From Streptomyces sp. ATexAB-D23 (GTDB lineage: Bacteria > Actinomycetota > Actinomycetes > Streptomycetales > Streptomycetaceae), in assembly GCF_000373645.1 (NCBI RefSeq), contig NZ_KB892013.1, positions 162,721-226,720 on the forward strand: a DNA stretch of 64,000 nucleotides, read 5' to 3'. The position numbers and the translations under genes are program-made. Shown in pieces: positions 24,630 through 33,380 of this stretch. The notes beneath the pieces are model-generated. The model saw nothing but the letters and a program-made list of their open reading frames with translations. It was not told where the DNA came from and did not search any database. Position 1 is the first letter of the stretch; each line of letters starts with the position of its first letter.

Positions 24630-25755
24630 CGGGCCGCCGCGTCTCGCGGTCGTCGGCAATCCGGGCAGCCGTCGGGTGTCCCTCTTCCAGGACGCGGTGG
24701 CGGCCGCCGGCCTGCCCGCGGCGCGCACGGTCTCCTGGCTCGACGTGCTGGACGGCGGTGCGCGCTTCCTGCCCGGGGAGACCGTGCGGATCGAGTCGCC
24801 CGGCGAGGACGCGGAGGTGGACCGGCTGCTGCGGGACGCCGACGACCCGACGAGGGTGGAGGGTTCGGCGCTCTGGTACGCCAGGTTCACCGCCGCGGTA
24901 CGTGAGGTGGCGCGGGCCGCTGCCGAGGCCGGGGCCGGGCTGCTGGACGGCCCGGCCGACATCGCGGTGCTGTTCGACAAGCGGCTGTGCCACGGCGTGC
25001 TGGACTCGGCGGGGGTGCCCGTCCCCGCGTCGCCGACGTCCGGCCGGGCCGCGCCCCCGGTGCGGGACTGGGACGACGTGCGTGCGCTGATGGCCGGGCA
25101 CCGCATGCCGCGGGTGTTCGTGAAGCCGGCGCACGGGTCGTCCGCGTCCGGCGTGCTCGCGGTGGAGACGGCTGGCGGCGGCCGGGTCCGGGCGGCCACC
25201 TCCGTCGAGCGGGACCCCGCCGGCCGCCTCTACAACTCGCTGCGGGTGCGCCGGTGCACGACGGAGCGCGAGGTGGCGGCGATCGTCGACGCGCTGGCCC
25301 CGGACGGGCTGCACATCGAGCGCTGGCTGCCCAAGGCCGCGCAGGGCGGCCGGGTCGCGGATCTGCGGGTCGTCGTGGTCGACGGCCGGGCCACCCACGC
25401 CGTGGTGCGCACCAGCCACTCCCCCATGACCAATCTGCATCTCGGCGGCGCGCGCGGCGACCTGGACCAGGTGCGCGCGGCCGTCGGGGCGGCGGGGGCC
25501 GACTGGGGCAGGGCCCTGGCCGTCTGCGAACAGGCGGCCGGGCTCTTCCCGGACACGCTGTGCGTCGGCGTCGACCTGCTGCCCCTGACCGGCTGGCGGC
25601 GCTTCGCCGTCGGCGAGGTCAACGCCTTCGGCGACCTGCTGCCGCGGCTGACCGGCCTGCCCGGCAGCGGAGCCGAGGGCCTGGACACCTACGCGGCGCA
25701 GGTCGCCGCCGTACTGAACCGAGCAAGGAACACCCGTGCCACCCCTGCCCCCTGA
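24592..25755 (+). CDS. STM4014-family ATP-grasp-like protein
   Basis: 387 aa. An N-terminal Rossmann-like part (PRLAVVGNPGSRRVSLFQDAVAAAGLPAARTVSWLDVL) is followed by ATP-grasp features: VLFDKRLCHGVLDSAGVPVPASP, RVFVKPAHGSSASGVLAVE with the ATP-binding Lys and glycine loop, HIERWLPKAAQ, and the C-terminal metal-binding GVDLLPLTGWRRFAVGEVNAFGDLLPRL. ATP-grasp enzymes join a carboxylate to an amine or similar group through an acyl phosphate. The ATG at 24592 lies inside copy 2 of STM4015; a second ATG at 24610 is possible. The 3' end overlaps the STM4013 gene by 20 bp. Substrate unknown. Confidence 0.82.
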   Translation: MTTSPAMSRSASSGPPRLAVVGNPGSRRVSLFQDAVAAAGLPAARTVSWLDVLDGGARFLPGETVRIESPGEDAEVDRLLRDADDPTRVEGSALWYARFTAAVREVARAAAEAGAGLLDGPADIAVLFDKRLCHGVLDSAGVPVPASPTSGRAAPPVRDWDDVRALMAGHRMPRVFVKPAHGSSASGVLAVETAGGGRVRAATSVERDPAGRLYNSLRVRRCTTEREVAAIVDALAPDGLHIERWLPKAAQGGRVADLRVVVVDGRATHAVVRTSHSPMTNLHLGGARGDLDQVRAAVGAAGADWGRALAVCEQAAGLFPDTLCVGVDLLPLTGWRRFAVGEVNAFGDLLPRLTGLPGSGAEGLDTYAAQVAAVLNRARNTRATPAP

Positions 25756-26605
25756 GCCCTCCCCCGGCGTCGCGGACGCCCCGGACCCCGACATGAGCGA
25801 GGTCGTGGGCAGCCACGATCTGCTGCTCGTCACCCTGGACACCCTGCGGTACGACGTGGCGGCGGAGCTCGCCGCCGCCGGGCGCATCCCGCATCTGGCC
25901 CGCCACCTGCCGGGTGGTGCCTGGGAGGAGCGGCACGCCCCGGGCAGCTTCACCTACGCCTCCCATCAGGCGATCTTCGCCGGGTTCCTGCCCACCCCCG
26001 CCGCGCCGGGGCCGCATCCCAGGCTGTTCGCCGCCCGGTTCGCCGGCAGCGAGACGACGGCGGAGCGCACCTTCGTGTTCGACACCCCGGACCTGGTCTC
26101 GGGGCTGGCGAAGGAGGGGTACCGCACGGTGTGCGTCGGCGGTGTCGGATTCTTCAACCAGCGGGGGCCGCTCGGCTCGGTGCTGCCGGGGATGTTCCAG
26201 GAGGCGCACTGGGAGCCGGAGTTCGGCGTCGCCTCGCCCACCTCGTTCGAGGCGCAGGTGCGCAGGGCCGAGCAGGTGGTCGCCGCGCTGCCGCCCGGTC
26301 AGCGGCTCTTCCTGTTCGTCAACGTCTCCGCGCTGCACCAGCCGAACTGGTTCCACCGCGCCGGGGCGACCCCTGATGCCGGGGACAGCCGTGCCACGCA
26401 CGCCGCGGCCCTGGAGTACGTCGACGCGCACATCGGCCGGCTCTTCGCCGCCGCGAGCAGCCGCCGCCGCGCCTTCGCCATCGTCTGCTCCGACCACGGC
26501 ACGGCGTACGGCGACGACGGCTACACGGGTCACCGGCTCGGCCACGAGTCCGTCTGGACCGTTCCGTACGCCCATTTCTTCCTGGAACCGGGGACCGCAC
26601 GATGA
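25736..26605 (+). CDS. STM4013/SEN3800-family sulfatase-fold hydrolase
   Basis: 289 aa of the alkaline phosphatase/sulfatase superfamily: LLLVTLDTLRYDVAAE supplies the first metal ligands, GSFTYASHQAIFAGF the nucleophile region, and IVCSDHGTAYGDDG plus GHRLGHESVWTVP the later ligands. The sulfatase C/S-x-P-x-R modification motif is absent, and the nucleophile is probably Thr or Ser. A phosphatase, phosphotransferase or phosphodiesterase activity is therefore more likely than sulfate release (inference). No signal peptide is evident, so it is cytosolic. GTG 25736 follows AAGGA; the stop overlaps the STM4012 start (ATGA). Confidence 0.85.
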   Translation: MPPLPPEPSPGVADAPDPDMSEVVGSHDLLLVTLDTLRYDVAAELAAAGRIPHLARHLPGGAWEERHAPGSFTYASHQAIFAGFLPTPAAPGPHPRLFAARFAGSETTAERTFVFDTPDLVSGLAKEGYRTVCVGGVGFFNQRGPLGSVLPGMFQEAHWEPEFGVASPTSFEAQVRRAEQVVAALPPGQRLFLFVNVSALHQPNWFHRAGATPDAGDSRATHAAALEYVDAHIGRLFAAASSRRRAFAIVCSDHGTAYGDDGYTGHRLGHESVWTVPYAHFFLEPGTAR

Positions 26606-27957
26606 CCACGCCACAGACCGTCCGCCCGTACCAGAGCTATGTGTACGCCTATCCGCACAAGACGGCGTACCGCCCACTCGCCCCGCTGCCCGGCGGCCGG
26701 CCGGCGCTGAGCGAGCTGTGGGCGGGGGAACGCAAGGACGCGCTCTCCCTCTATCTGCACATCCCGTTCTGCGAGGTCCGCTGCGGGTTCTGCAACCTCT
26801 TCACCCGGATCGGCGCGCCCGGCGAGCTGGCCTCGCGGTATCTCGACGCGCTGGACCGGCAGGCGGGCGCGGTGCGGGACGCGCTGGGCGGCGGGGAGCC
26901 GGTCCGGTTCGCCGCGGCGGCGTTCGGCGGCGGCACGCCCACCTTCCTGGAGGCCGGCGAGCTGGAGCGGCTGTGCGACATCGCCGAGAAGCGCATGGGC
27001 GCCGATCTGCGGTCCGTGCCGCTGTCCGTGGAGACGTCCCCGTCGACCGCCACCGCCGACCGGCTGGCCGTCCTCGCCGAGCGGGGCACGACCAGGATCA
27101 GCATCGGCGTGCAGAGCTTCGTGGAGGCCGAGGCCCGTGCGGCGGTGCGCCCGCAGCGCGCCGCCGATGTCGAGCGCGCCCTCGGCCTGATCCGGGACAC
27201 CTCCATACCCCTCCTCAACATCGACCTGATCTACGGCATCGACGGCCAGACCGAGCGGAGCTGGCGCACCTCCCTGGACGCGGCGCTGCGCTGGCGGCCC
27301 GAGGAGCTGTATCTCTACCCGCTGTACGTGCGTCCGCTGACCCCACTGGACCGGCTCTCCGCCGGTGCGGCCGACCCTGCCTGGGACGAGCAGCGCCTGC
27401 GCCTCTACCGGGCCGGCCGGGACCATCTTCTCGCCCGGGGCTACGAGCAGGTGTCGATGCGGATGTTCCGTCGCGCCGACGCCCCGCGCACGGACGGCCC
27501 CGCCGACCACGCCTGCCAGACCGACGGCATGATCGGCCTGGGCTGCGGCGCCCGCTCGTACACCTCGCGGCTGCACTACTCCTTCGACTACGCGGTGCGA
27601 ATGGGCGAGGTGCGCGGGATCATCGACGCCTACACGGCCACCGCAGACTTCTCGCGCGCCGAGGTCGGGCGGTACACCGACGGGGACGAGGCGCGCCGCC
27701 GCCATCTCCTCCAGTCGGTGCTCCAGGCCGATGGCATGCCCCTGTCCGGTTACCGCGAGCGGTTCGGCACCTCCCCGTACGAGGACTTCCCCGCGGAGCT
27801 GGCCCGGTTCGAGGCCCGGGGCTGGCTGGACGCGGCGGCGCCGGCCGAGGGGCTGCTGCGGTTGTCGTCCGAGGGGCTCGCGTACTCCGATGCGCTGGGC
27901 CCCGAGCTCTTCTCCCCCGCCGTGCGGGCCGCGATGGCCGCGTACGAGCTGAAGTGA
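26602..27957 (+). CDS. STM4012-family radical SAM protein
   Basis: 451 aa. The [4Fe-4S]/SAM motif is CxxxCxxC in IPFCEVRCGFCNLFT (about residues 55-69). FGGGTPTFLEAGEL and TTRISIGVQSFVEAEARAAVRPQ follow the HemN/coproporphyrinogen-dehydrogenase-like pattern, as does the C-terminal half. HemN-like radical SAM enzymes include methyltransferases and oxidases, so sequence alone does not give the reaction. The start ATG overlaps the STM4013 stop by four bases. Confidence 0.9.
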   Translation: MTTPQTVRPYQSYVYAYPHKTAYRPLAPLPGGRPALSELWAGERKDALSLYLHIPFCEVRCGFCNLFTRIGAPGELASRYLDALDRQAGAVRDALGGGEPVRFAAAAFGGGTPTFLEAGELERLCDIAEKRMGADLRSVPLSVETSPSTATADRLAVLAERGTTRISIGVQSFVEAEARAAVRPQRAADVERALGLIRDTSIPLLNIDLIYGIDGQTERSWRTSLDAALRWRPEELYLYPLYVRPLTPLDRLSAGAADPAWDEQRLRLYRAGRDHLLARGYEQVSMRMFRRADAPRTDGPADHACQTDGMIGLGCGARSYTSRLHYSFDYAVRMGEVRGIIDAYTATADFSRAEVGRYTDGDEARRRHLLQSVLQADGMPLSGYRERFGTSPYEDFPAELARFEARGWLDAAAPAEGLLRLSSEGLAYSDALGPELFSPAVRAAMAAYELK

Positions 27958-27964
27958 GTCATCC

Positions 27965-28849
27965 GTGGACCTGACGATTCTCTACCGGGGCCCGCTCGCC
28001 TCGTGCGACTACGACTGCCCGTACTGCCCGTTCGCCAAGCGGCGCGACAGCCGGGAGCAGCTGCGGGCCGACCGGGCGGCGCTGGAACGGTTCACGGCGT
28101 GGGTGGCGGAGCAGACCGGTGACCGGATCTCGGTGCTGTTCACGCCGTGGGGCGAGGGGCTGGTGCGCTCCTGGTACCGCCGGGCGATCGTGGAGCTGGC
28201 CGGACTGCCGCAGGTGCGCCGGGTCGCGATCCAGACGAACCTCGGCGGGCGGACGCGGTGGCTGGCCGAGGCGCCGGCGGCGGCCCGCGAGCGGATCGCG
28301 CTGTGGTGCACGTACCACCCGGGGCAGACACCGTACGAGCGTTTCCTCGCGCGGTGCGCGGAGCTGCGGGTCCTCGGGGTGCGTCACAGCGTCGGGGTCG
28401 TGGGGCTGGAGGCCCATCTCGGTGAGGCGCGGCGGCTGCGCGCGGCCCTGGCGGACGAGGTCTATCTCTGGGTGAACGCCGCCGAGGGACACACGTACAC
28501 GGATGAGGAGGCCGGCCGGTGGACGGCGATCGACCCGCTGTTCCCGTACAGCCGTCATCCGCACCGCTCGGCGGGGCTGCCCTGCCGGACCGGTGAGTCG
28601 GTGATCTCGGTGGACGGGGACGGGACGGTGCGCCGCTGCCACTTCGTCCGGGCCGAGCTGGGCAATCTGTACGACGGCAGCTACCGCCGGGCGCTGGGGC
28701 CGAGGGCCTGCCCGCTCGCCGTCTGCGACTGCCACATCGGCTATGTGCATCTGGAGACGCTGCCGCTGTACGACGTCTTCGCGGGCGGGGTGCTGGAGCG
28801 CGTGCCGGCCGCGCTGCCGCTGTCCCCGGCCGCCGCGGCGGGCGGCTGA
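27965..28849 (+). CDS. STM4011-family radical SAM protein
   Basis: 294 aa. The radical SAM motif is at the very N-terminus: LASCDYDCPYCPFAKR (CxxxCxxC, about residues 13-20). Additional C-terminal cysteines (RRCHFVRAEL, RACPLAVCDCHIGY) look like the ligands of an auxiliary iron-sulfur cluster, as in SPASM/twitch proteins that modify peptides or proteins. It is the last gene of the operon, starting with GTG 27965 eight bases after STM4012. With no recognised substrate gene in the operon, a peptide or protein target is an inference from the auxiliary cluster and the LRR partners. Confidence 0.88.
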   Translation: MDLTILYRGPLASCDYDCPYCPFAKRRDSREQLRADRAALERFTAWVAEQTGDRISVLFTPWGEGLVRSWYRRAIVELAGLPQVRRVAIQTNLGGRTRWLAEAPAAARERIALWCTYHPGQTPYERFLARCAELRVLGVRHSVGVVGLEAHLGEARRLRAALADEVYLWVNAAEGHTYTDEEAGRWTAIDPLFPYSRHPHRSAGLPCRTGESVISVDGDGTVRRCHFVRAELGNLYDGSYRRALGPRACPLAVCDCHIGYVHLETLPLYDVFAGGVLERVPAALPLSPAAAAGG

Positions 28850-28867
28850 GGACAGCGGACGGTGCGG

Positions 28868-29722
28868 TCAGAGCGGCAGCAGGTCCGGCCGCTTCGGCTC
28901 GACGTGGTCCCCGGAGGACTCGCCGCGCAGCCGTCGTCCTATCCACGGGACGAGGTATTCGCGCGCCCAGTGGATGTCGTCGCGCCGGACCTCCAGGGTG
29001 CCGCGCGGGGCCTGCGGCGGCCATTCCTGGTCCGGGTCGGCCGGCACGTCGAGTCCGAGGACCTGGGCGGCGCGCAGCGCGACCCGGGTGTGTCCCTCGG
29101 GCGACAGATGCAGCCGGTCGCCGTCCCAGGCCCGCCGGTCCTGCACGGAGCGCAGCGACCACAGGTCGAGCACCGGGCAGTCGTAGCGGTCGGCGATGGC
29201 CCGTACATGGGCGGTGTAGGTGGCGATCTTGCCGCGCAGATGGCGCAGCACGGGCACGCCACGGGTGTCGAAGCCGGTGGTGATCATGACGGTGCCGACC
29301 GAGCCGGTCAGGTCGGCGACCGCGCGCTCGAAGCGTTCGGCCACGTCGTCGGGGTCGGTGCCGGGCCGGATGATGTCGTTGCCGCCGGCGCAGAAGCTCA
29401 CCAGATCGGGGGCGAGTTCCTTGGCGCGGGGCACCTGCTCCTCGACTATCTGGTCGAGGAGGCGTCCTCGTACGGCGAGATTGGCGTACCGGAAGTCCCC
29501 GTGCGCGGGAACGGGTGAGACCTCGGCGTCCGCCGTCGTGCCGGGTTCCGGGAGCCGGTCCGCGAGAAGGACCGCGAGCCGGTCGGCCCAGCCGACGAAC
29601 GTTCCGTCCGGGCCGGGGTCGCCGACTCCCTCGGTGAAACTGTCGCCAATCGCCGCGTACGACCCGATGGCGCCCTGTCGGTTGATGACGCCCTGTTGGA
29701 TGTTTCTCGAATCGTCTGCCAC
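28868..29722 (-). CDS. SGNH/GDSL hydrolase family protein
   Basis: 284 aa. SGNH blocks are clear: YAAIGDSFTEGVGDP (nucleophile Ser), YANLAVRGRLLDQIV (Gly), FCAGGNDIIRPG (Asn), and DRLHLSPEGHTRVAL (Asp and His). There is no signal peptide, so it is cytosolic, acting as an esterase or deacetylase on an unknown acyl substrate. The start codon is uncertain: GTG 29722 lies behind AAGGGG at a long distance, and an internal GTG (VINRQGAIG) is possible. The gene converges on the STM4011 gene, 18 bp apart. Confidence 0.85.
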   Translation of the reverse strand: MADDSRNIQQGVINRQGAIGSYAAIGDSFTEGVGDPGPDGTFVGWADRLAVLLADRLPEPGTTADAEVSPVPAHGDFRYANLAVRGRLLDQIVEEQVPRAKELAPDLVSFCAGGNDIIRPGTDPDDVAERFERAVADLTGSVGTVMITTGFDTRGVPVLRHLRGKIATYTAHVRAIADRYDCPVLDLWSLRSVQDRRAWDGDRLHLSPEGHTRVALRAAQVLGLDVPADPDQEWPPQAPRGTLEVRRDDIHWAREYLVPWIGRRLRGESSGDHVEPKRPDLLPL

Positions 29723-29828
29723 AAGCGCATATTTTGCACCCCTTAATGTGACCTACGCGACCGTAATAAGGGGTTGACGGGTGGTGAGATAAACCACCCG
29801 GTCAGGTTTCGGTAAAGGGGGAATAAGC

Positions 29829-29862
29829 AGAGGGGCGGTGCGCCGCCGCGCACCGCCCCTCT
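29829..29862 (-). terminator. Strong terminator after the LysM/M23 gene
   Basis: AGAGGGGCGGTGCGC and GCGCACCGCCCCTCT form a perfect 15-bp stem around CGCC. On the minus strand the following sequence is CTGCTTATTCCCCCTTT. It lies 44 bases past the stop of the LysM/M23 gene. Confidence 0.88.
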
Positions 29863-29905
29863 CTGCCTTGCCGCGGCCCGGTTCAGCGGGCCGGTACCGG
29901 CTGGA

Positions 29906-30829
29906 TCAGACGTTGATCCCGTGCGACGCCAGGTAGGCGATCGGGTCGATGTCCGAGCCGTACGCCGGGCCGGTGCGGACCTCGAAGTGGAGGTGCGGGC
30001 CGGTGGCGTTGCCGGTGGAGCCGGAGAGGCCGATCTGCTGGCCCGCGGTCACGGTCTGGCCCGCCGAGACGGAGAGCGAGGACATGTGGCCGTACTGCGA
30101 GTAGTGGCCGTCGGCGTGCTTGATGACGACCTCGTTGCCGTAGGCGCCGCCCCAGCCGGCGGTGACGACGGTGCCGGAGGTGATGGCCTTCACACTGGTG
30201 CCGGTGGCGACGGGGAAGTCGATGCCGGTGTGGCTGCCGCTGGACCAGCTGGCGCCGGAGGCGCGGTAGGCGGTGGTGTGGTTGCCGGGGACCGGGTGGA
30301 CGTAGCCGGAGGCGTTGTCCTGGGTGGCCGGGGCCTGGGTCTCCTGGGACGCGGAGGAGTCGGAGGTCGTGGCGGCCTTCGTCCCGGTCGTCTTGGCCTC
30401 GGCCTTCGGGGCGGTCTTCGTCTCCGTCTTGGCGGTGGCCTTCGACGGGGTGGCGGTCGCGGCCGACTTGGCGCCGAGCGTCAGCTTCATGCCCGGGAAG
30501 ATCAGGCTCGGGTTCTCGCCGACGACCTCGCGGTTGTCCTGGTACAGCTTGTGCCAGCCGCCCTTGAGCTTGTGCTCGGCCGCGATCTTCGACAGGTAGT
30601 CGCCGGAGACGACGGAGTAGGTGGTGGTGCCGGCGCTCTTCGCGGACTTGGCCGGGGTGGTGTGCGCGGCGGCCGACTTCGAGGTGGCCGGGGCGGCCTG
30701 CTCCGCGGCGTTGGCACCGGTGGCGCCGAGCAGCGGAAGAGCGATGACGGCTCCGCCGGCGCTCGCGGCGACGACGCCACGGGCGATGGTGCTGGACTTG
30801 GGACGACGGTGCTTACCCGAAATGGGCAT
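29906..30829 (-). CDS. Secreted LysM/M23 cell-wall endopeptidase
   Basis: 307 aa. A basic N-terminus and hydrophobic helix (RGVVAASAGGAVIALPLLG then ANA) form a signal peptide. A LysM domain follows (TYSVVSGDYLSKIAAEHKLKGGWHKLYQDNREVVG...IFPGMKLTL), then a ~60-residue Thr/Ala/Lys linker, then an M23 peptidase with HTGIDFPVATGT (zinc His and Asp) and ATGPHLHFEVR (HxH). M23 peptidases cut peptidoglycan cross-bridges and LysM binds glycan. The gene is under a ydaO-type riboswitch, as are several Streptomyces wall hydrolases, linking wall remodelling to c-di-AMP. ATG 30829 has AGAGG upstream. Confidence 0.93.
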   Translation of the reverse strand: MPISGKHRRPKSSTIARGVVAASAGGAVIALPLLGATGANAAEQAAPATSKSAAAHTTPAKSAKSAGTTTYSVVSGDYLSKIAAEHKLKGGWHKLYQDNREVVGENPSLIFPGMKLTLGAKSAATATPSKATAKTETKTAPKAEAKTTGTKAATTSDSSASQETQAPATQDNASGYVHPVPGNHTTAYRASGASWSSGSHTGIDFPVATGTSVKAITSGTVVTAGWGGAYGNEVVIKHADGHYSQYGHMSSLSVSAGQTVTAGQQIGLSGSTGNATGPHLHFEVRTGPAYGSDIDPIAYLASHGINV

Positions 30830-30839
30830 GAAGGGTTTC

Positions 30840-30985
30840 CTCTCCGGCGCCTGCGAGGTGAGCTGTCGGGTTCGGGCTGGAGATGCCCGGCCGCGGCTGG
30901 CGCGGCTTCACCCCTAGCCGGCCGGTTCTCCCGGTCGGCGGCTTACCTGGTTCCCCCGCTCCTGCCACACGGTGAGTGGGTGCGA
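30840..30985 (-). promoter_or_regulatory. c-di-AMP (ydaO/yuaA) riboswitch
   Basis: Reading the minus strand, the leader contains GGAGCGGGGGAACCAGGT, then TAGGGGTGAAGCCG, GGGCATCTCCAGCCCGAACC, and CGACAGCTCACCTCGCAGGC. These are the conserved blocks of the ydaO class in the right order, as in leaders of rpf and other Streptomyces wall-hydrolase genes. It ends about 15 bases before the start codon. In ydaO switches bound c-di-AMP turns expression off. Exact ends are approximate. Confidence 0.85.
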
Positions 30986-31283
30986 ATTCCGGACGGCGGC
31001 AGGATTGGGCGTTCCATCCGGATTGACATGGAACGTAAGCGAGCCGGGACGGCGGAAACAAGCCACGGGTTCCGCCCGGGATTCGGCACCGGAAATTCGG
31101 CGCGGAATTCCGGTCACACTCCGTGGATTACGGATCTTGGCTTTCCGCGCGGGATACGGACTACCCCACCGCACCGCCACCACACACCGTCACGGATATG
31201 ATCCCGCTCACGAGCGGGTGATCATCTCCCGTGCAACCAGGGCATGTTCGGCAAAATGCCGCATTACGGACATGTCGCGGCCG
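30986..31283. other. Intergenic region between the riboswitch and the alpha-galactosidase stop
   Basis: 298 bp of less GC-rich sequence, with no gene. It should hold the promoter of the riboswitch leader (minus strand). The only structure I see is the hairpin at 31198-31225. Confidence 0.4.
31198..31225 (-). terminator. Imperfect hairpin after the alpha-galactosidase gene
   Basis: ATGATCCCGCT and AGCGGGTGATCAT pair except for a two-base bulge, around a CACG loop, 58 bases downstream of the minus-strand stop. It is a likely terminator of moderate quality. Confidence 0.45.
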
Positions 31284-33380
31284 TCACCCACGCCTCAGTC
31301 GCAGCACCCGCGCGTCCAGGTCCCCGCTCAGCCCGGTGCGCAAGCCGTGGTGCAGCAGCACCGAACCGTGGTGCGCGGCCCCCGTGTCCAGGCAGGTGTA
31401 CGTGGCCTCCGGATCGAGACCGCGCAGCCGCAGGGCCGGCGGCTCCTCCCCGTACCGCTGGGCATGGAGCCACATCAGTACGACGGTGTCCGCGCCCCGC
31501 ACGTACTGCACGGCGCCGAGTCCGCTGCCCGGCGCGCGCAGCCGGTACAGCTCCCCCAGCTGCACGACCGGGCGGATCTCCTTGTACAGCTCCACCCACC
31601 CGCGCGCCTCGTCCAGTTCGGCCCCGCTCCACTCGGTGAGGTCGCCGCCGATCCCCAGCACCCCTGCCATGGCGCTCACGAACCGGAAGCGCAGCGAGGA
31701 GAAGCGGCCGTTCAGCTGGAGGTTCGGGCTGTCCGTGACCCAGGCCGCCATCACCCGGGCGGGATGGATCTGCCCGAAGCCCTCCTGGATGGCGAGGCGG
31801 TCCAGCGGGTCGGTGTTGTCCGATGTCCAGACCTGGTCCGTACGGGAGAGGATGCCCAGGTCGACGCGGCCGCCCCCGCCCGAGCAGGACTCGAAGGCGA
31901 CTGTGGGGTGGGCGGCGCGCAGCCGGTCGATCAGCGCGTACAGGCCGTCCACGTGCTCGGTCCAGAGCCGCTGCGGGTAGTCCGCGCCCGGCCAGCCCGC
32001 GTCCGAGAAGCAGCGGTTGAAGTCCCACTTCACGTAGTCGACCGGCGTCGTGGACAGCAGCGCGTCCAGCCGCTCCCACAGATACGCCCGCACATCCGGG
32101 CGGGCCAGGTTCAGGACCAGCTGATTGCGGAACTCCGTCCGCTCCCGCCCGGGGAAGTGCTGCACCCAGTCGGGGTGGGCACGGTAGAGGTCGCTGTCGG
32201 GATTGACCATCTCGGGCTCGACCCAGATCCCGAACCGCATGCCGAGCCCGTGCACATACCCGGCGAGCGGGCCGAGCCCGTCCGGGAAGCGCTCCGGGTT
32301 CGGCGTCCAGTCGCCGAGCCCGGCCCGGTCGCTCACCCGCTGCCCGAACCAGGCGTCGTCCACGACGAACAGCTCGACGCCCATCGCCGCGGCGCGCTCG
32401 GCGAGGGCCCGCTGCTGGTCCTCCGCGATGTCGAACCGGGTGGCCTCCCAGGAGTTGTAGAGGACCGGGCGCGGCTCGGCCGCGTCGGGGATCACATGGG
32501 CGAGCTGCCAGGCGTGCCAGGCGCGGCTGGCCCCGCCGAAGCCCGCCGCGCTCCACAGCCCGGCGAAGACGGGGCTGGTGTACGACTGACCCGGCGCGAG
32601 GCGCAACAGCCCGGAGTCGTCGTAGCCGGCGCCGCCGGTGATCTGTACGAGCCCGTCGGGCAGCCGCTGTACGGCGATGCGCCAGGACCCGGACCAGCCG
32701 AGGGCGCAGCCGTAGACCTCGCCGTCCTCCTCGGTGGCCGCGCCGTCCGCGTCCAGGGCGAGCCAGGGCAGGCCCTGGTGGCCGGTGTGGCCGCGCCGGC
32801 TGGACAGGAGGTGTTCCCCGTACGCCAGCTCCGTGCGCTCCAGCTGGGTCTCCGCCGCCCAGCGGCCGTGCAGCCGGCTGAGCCGCCAGCCGTCGCGGGC
32901 GGGTGGGGACCAGGCCGCCGCGTCGGCGCGGAGCAGTTCGACGGGCGGGCCGTCCGGTCCGGTGTGGGTGAGCGTGGTCCAGCGCTCGATGACGTCGGAG
33001 TCGTCGCGCATCCGGTAGTGCAGGGTGATCGCGAGGCGGTGCACCGGGTCGTCGAAGGAGATCCGCAGCTCGTCGCCGTCCACGGTGTCGCCCGTGAACG
33101 CCCACGCGGTCCCGCGCACCTCGTCGGTGCGCACCGAGAGTGCGGGGCGCACGAACCGCGGGCCGCCCTCCACCGGGTACTCCTCGCGGCCGTCCAGCGG
33201 GGACTCGAAGCCCCGGCCGGGCGGTGCGGGTGCGGCGGCCAGGGCTTCGGCGGCGGCCAGGGAGATCCGCGGGCCCCAGTGCAGGTGCAGCAGCTCGTGC
33301 CGGCCGGTGAGATGCAGGGCGTAGCTGCCGCTCGCCCCGGTCAGCAGCCAGGTCCGGCCCCGGTCGCCCGTCTCGATCAT
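31284..33380 (-). CDS. Alpha-galactosidase, GH36 family
   Basis: 698 aa, the usual GH36 length. The N-terminal beta-supersandwich (TWLLTGASGSYALHLTGRHELLHLHWG) precedes the TIM barrel with PVLYNSWEATRFDIAEDQQ, FVVDDAWFGQR, the nucleophile region YVKWDFNRCF, and the acid/base region SCSGGGGRVDLGILSRTDQVWTSDNTD. A C-terminal beta domain ends the protein. GH36 enzymes release alpha-galactose from oligosaccharides such as melibiose and raffinose. No signal peptide, so intracellular. ATG 33380 has GACGGGGG upstream; GTG 33395 is possible. No transporter lies adjacent. Confidence 0.92.
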   Translation of the reverse strand: MIETGDRGRTWLLTGASGSYALHLTGRHELLHLHWGPRISLAAAEALAAAPAPPGRGFESPLDGREEYPVEGGPRFVRPALSVRTDEVRGTAWAFTGDTVDGDELRISFDDPVHRLAITLHYRMRDDSDVIERWTTLTHTGPDGPPVELLRADAAAWSPPARDGWRLSRLHGRWAAETQLERTELAYGEHLLSSRRGHTGHQGLPWLALDADGAATEEDGEVYGCALGWSGSWRIAVQRLPDGLVQITGGAGYDDSGLLRLAPGQSYTSPVFAGLWSAAGFGGASRAWHAWQLAHVIPDAAEPRPVLYNSWEATRFDIAEDQQRALAERAAAMGVELFVVDDAWFGQRVSDRAGLGDWTPNPERFPDGLGPLAGYVHGLGMRFGIWVEPEMVNPDSDLYRAHPDWVQHFPGRERTEFRNQLVLNLARPDVRAYLWERLDALLSTTPVDYVKWDFNRCFSDAGWPGADYPQRLWTEHVDGLYALIDRLRAAHPTVAFESCSGGGGRVDLGILSRTDQVWTSDNTDPLDRLAIQEGFGQIHPARVMAAWVTDSPNLQLNGRFSSLRFRFVSAMAGVLGIGGDLTEWSGAELDEARGWVELYKEIRPVVQLGELYRLRAPGSGLGAVQYVRGADTVVLMWLHAQRYGEEPPALRLRGLDPEATYTCLDTGAAHHGSVLLHHGLRTGLSGDLDARVLRLRRG

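Noticed and set aside
24619..25953. Minus-strand frame opposite the STM4014 gene
   Set aside because: No domain, and opposes an ATP-grasp protein overlapped on both sides by real genes.
25736..26605. Arylsulfatase function for the STM4013 protein
   Set aside because: The C/S-x-P-x-R motif needed to make formylglycine is absent, so sulfate ester cleavage is not supported.
22703..28849. A RiPP precursor peptide inside the STM operon
   Set aside because: Intergenic gaps are 7 bases or overlaps, leaving no room for a precursor; none was seen in the 176-bp divergent promoter region either.
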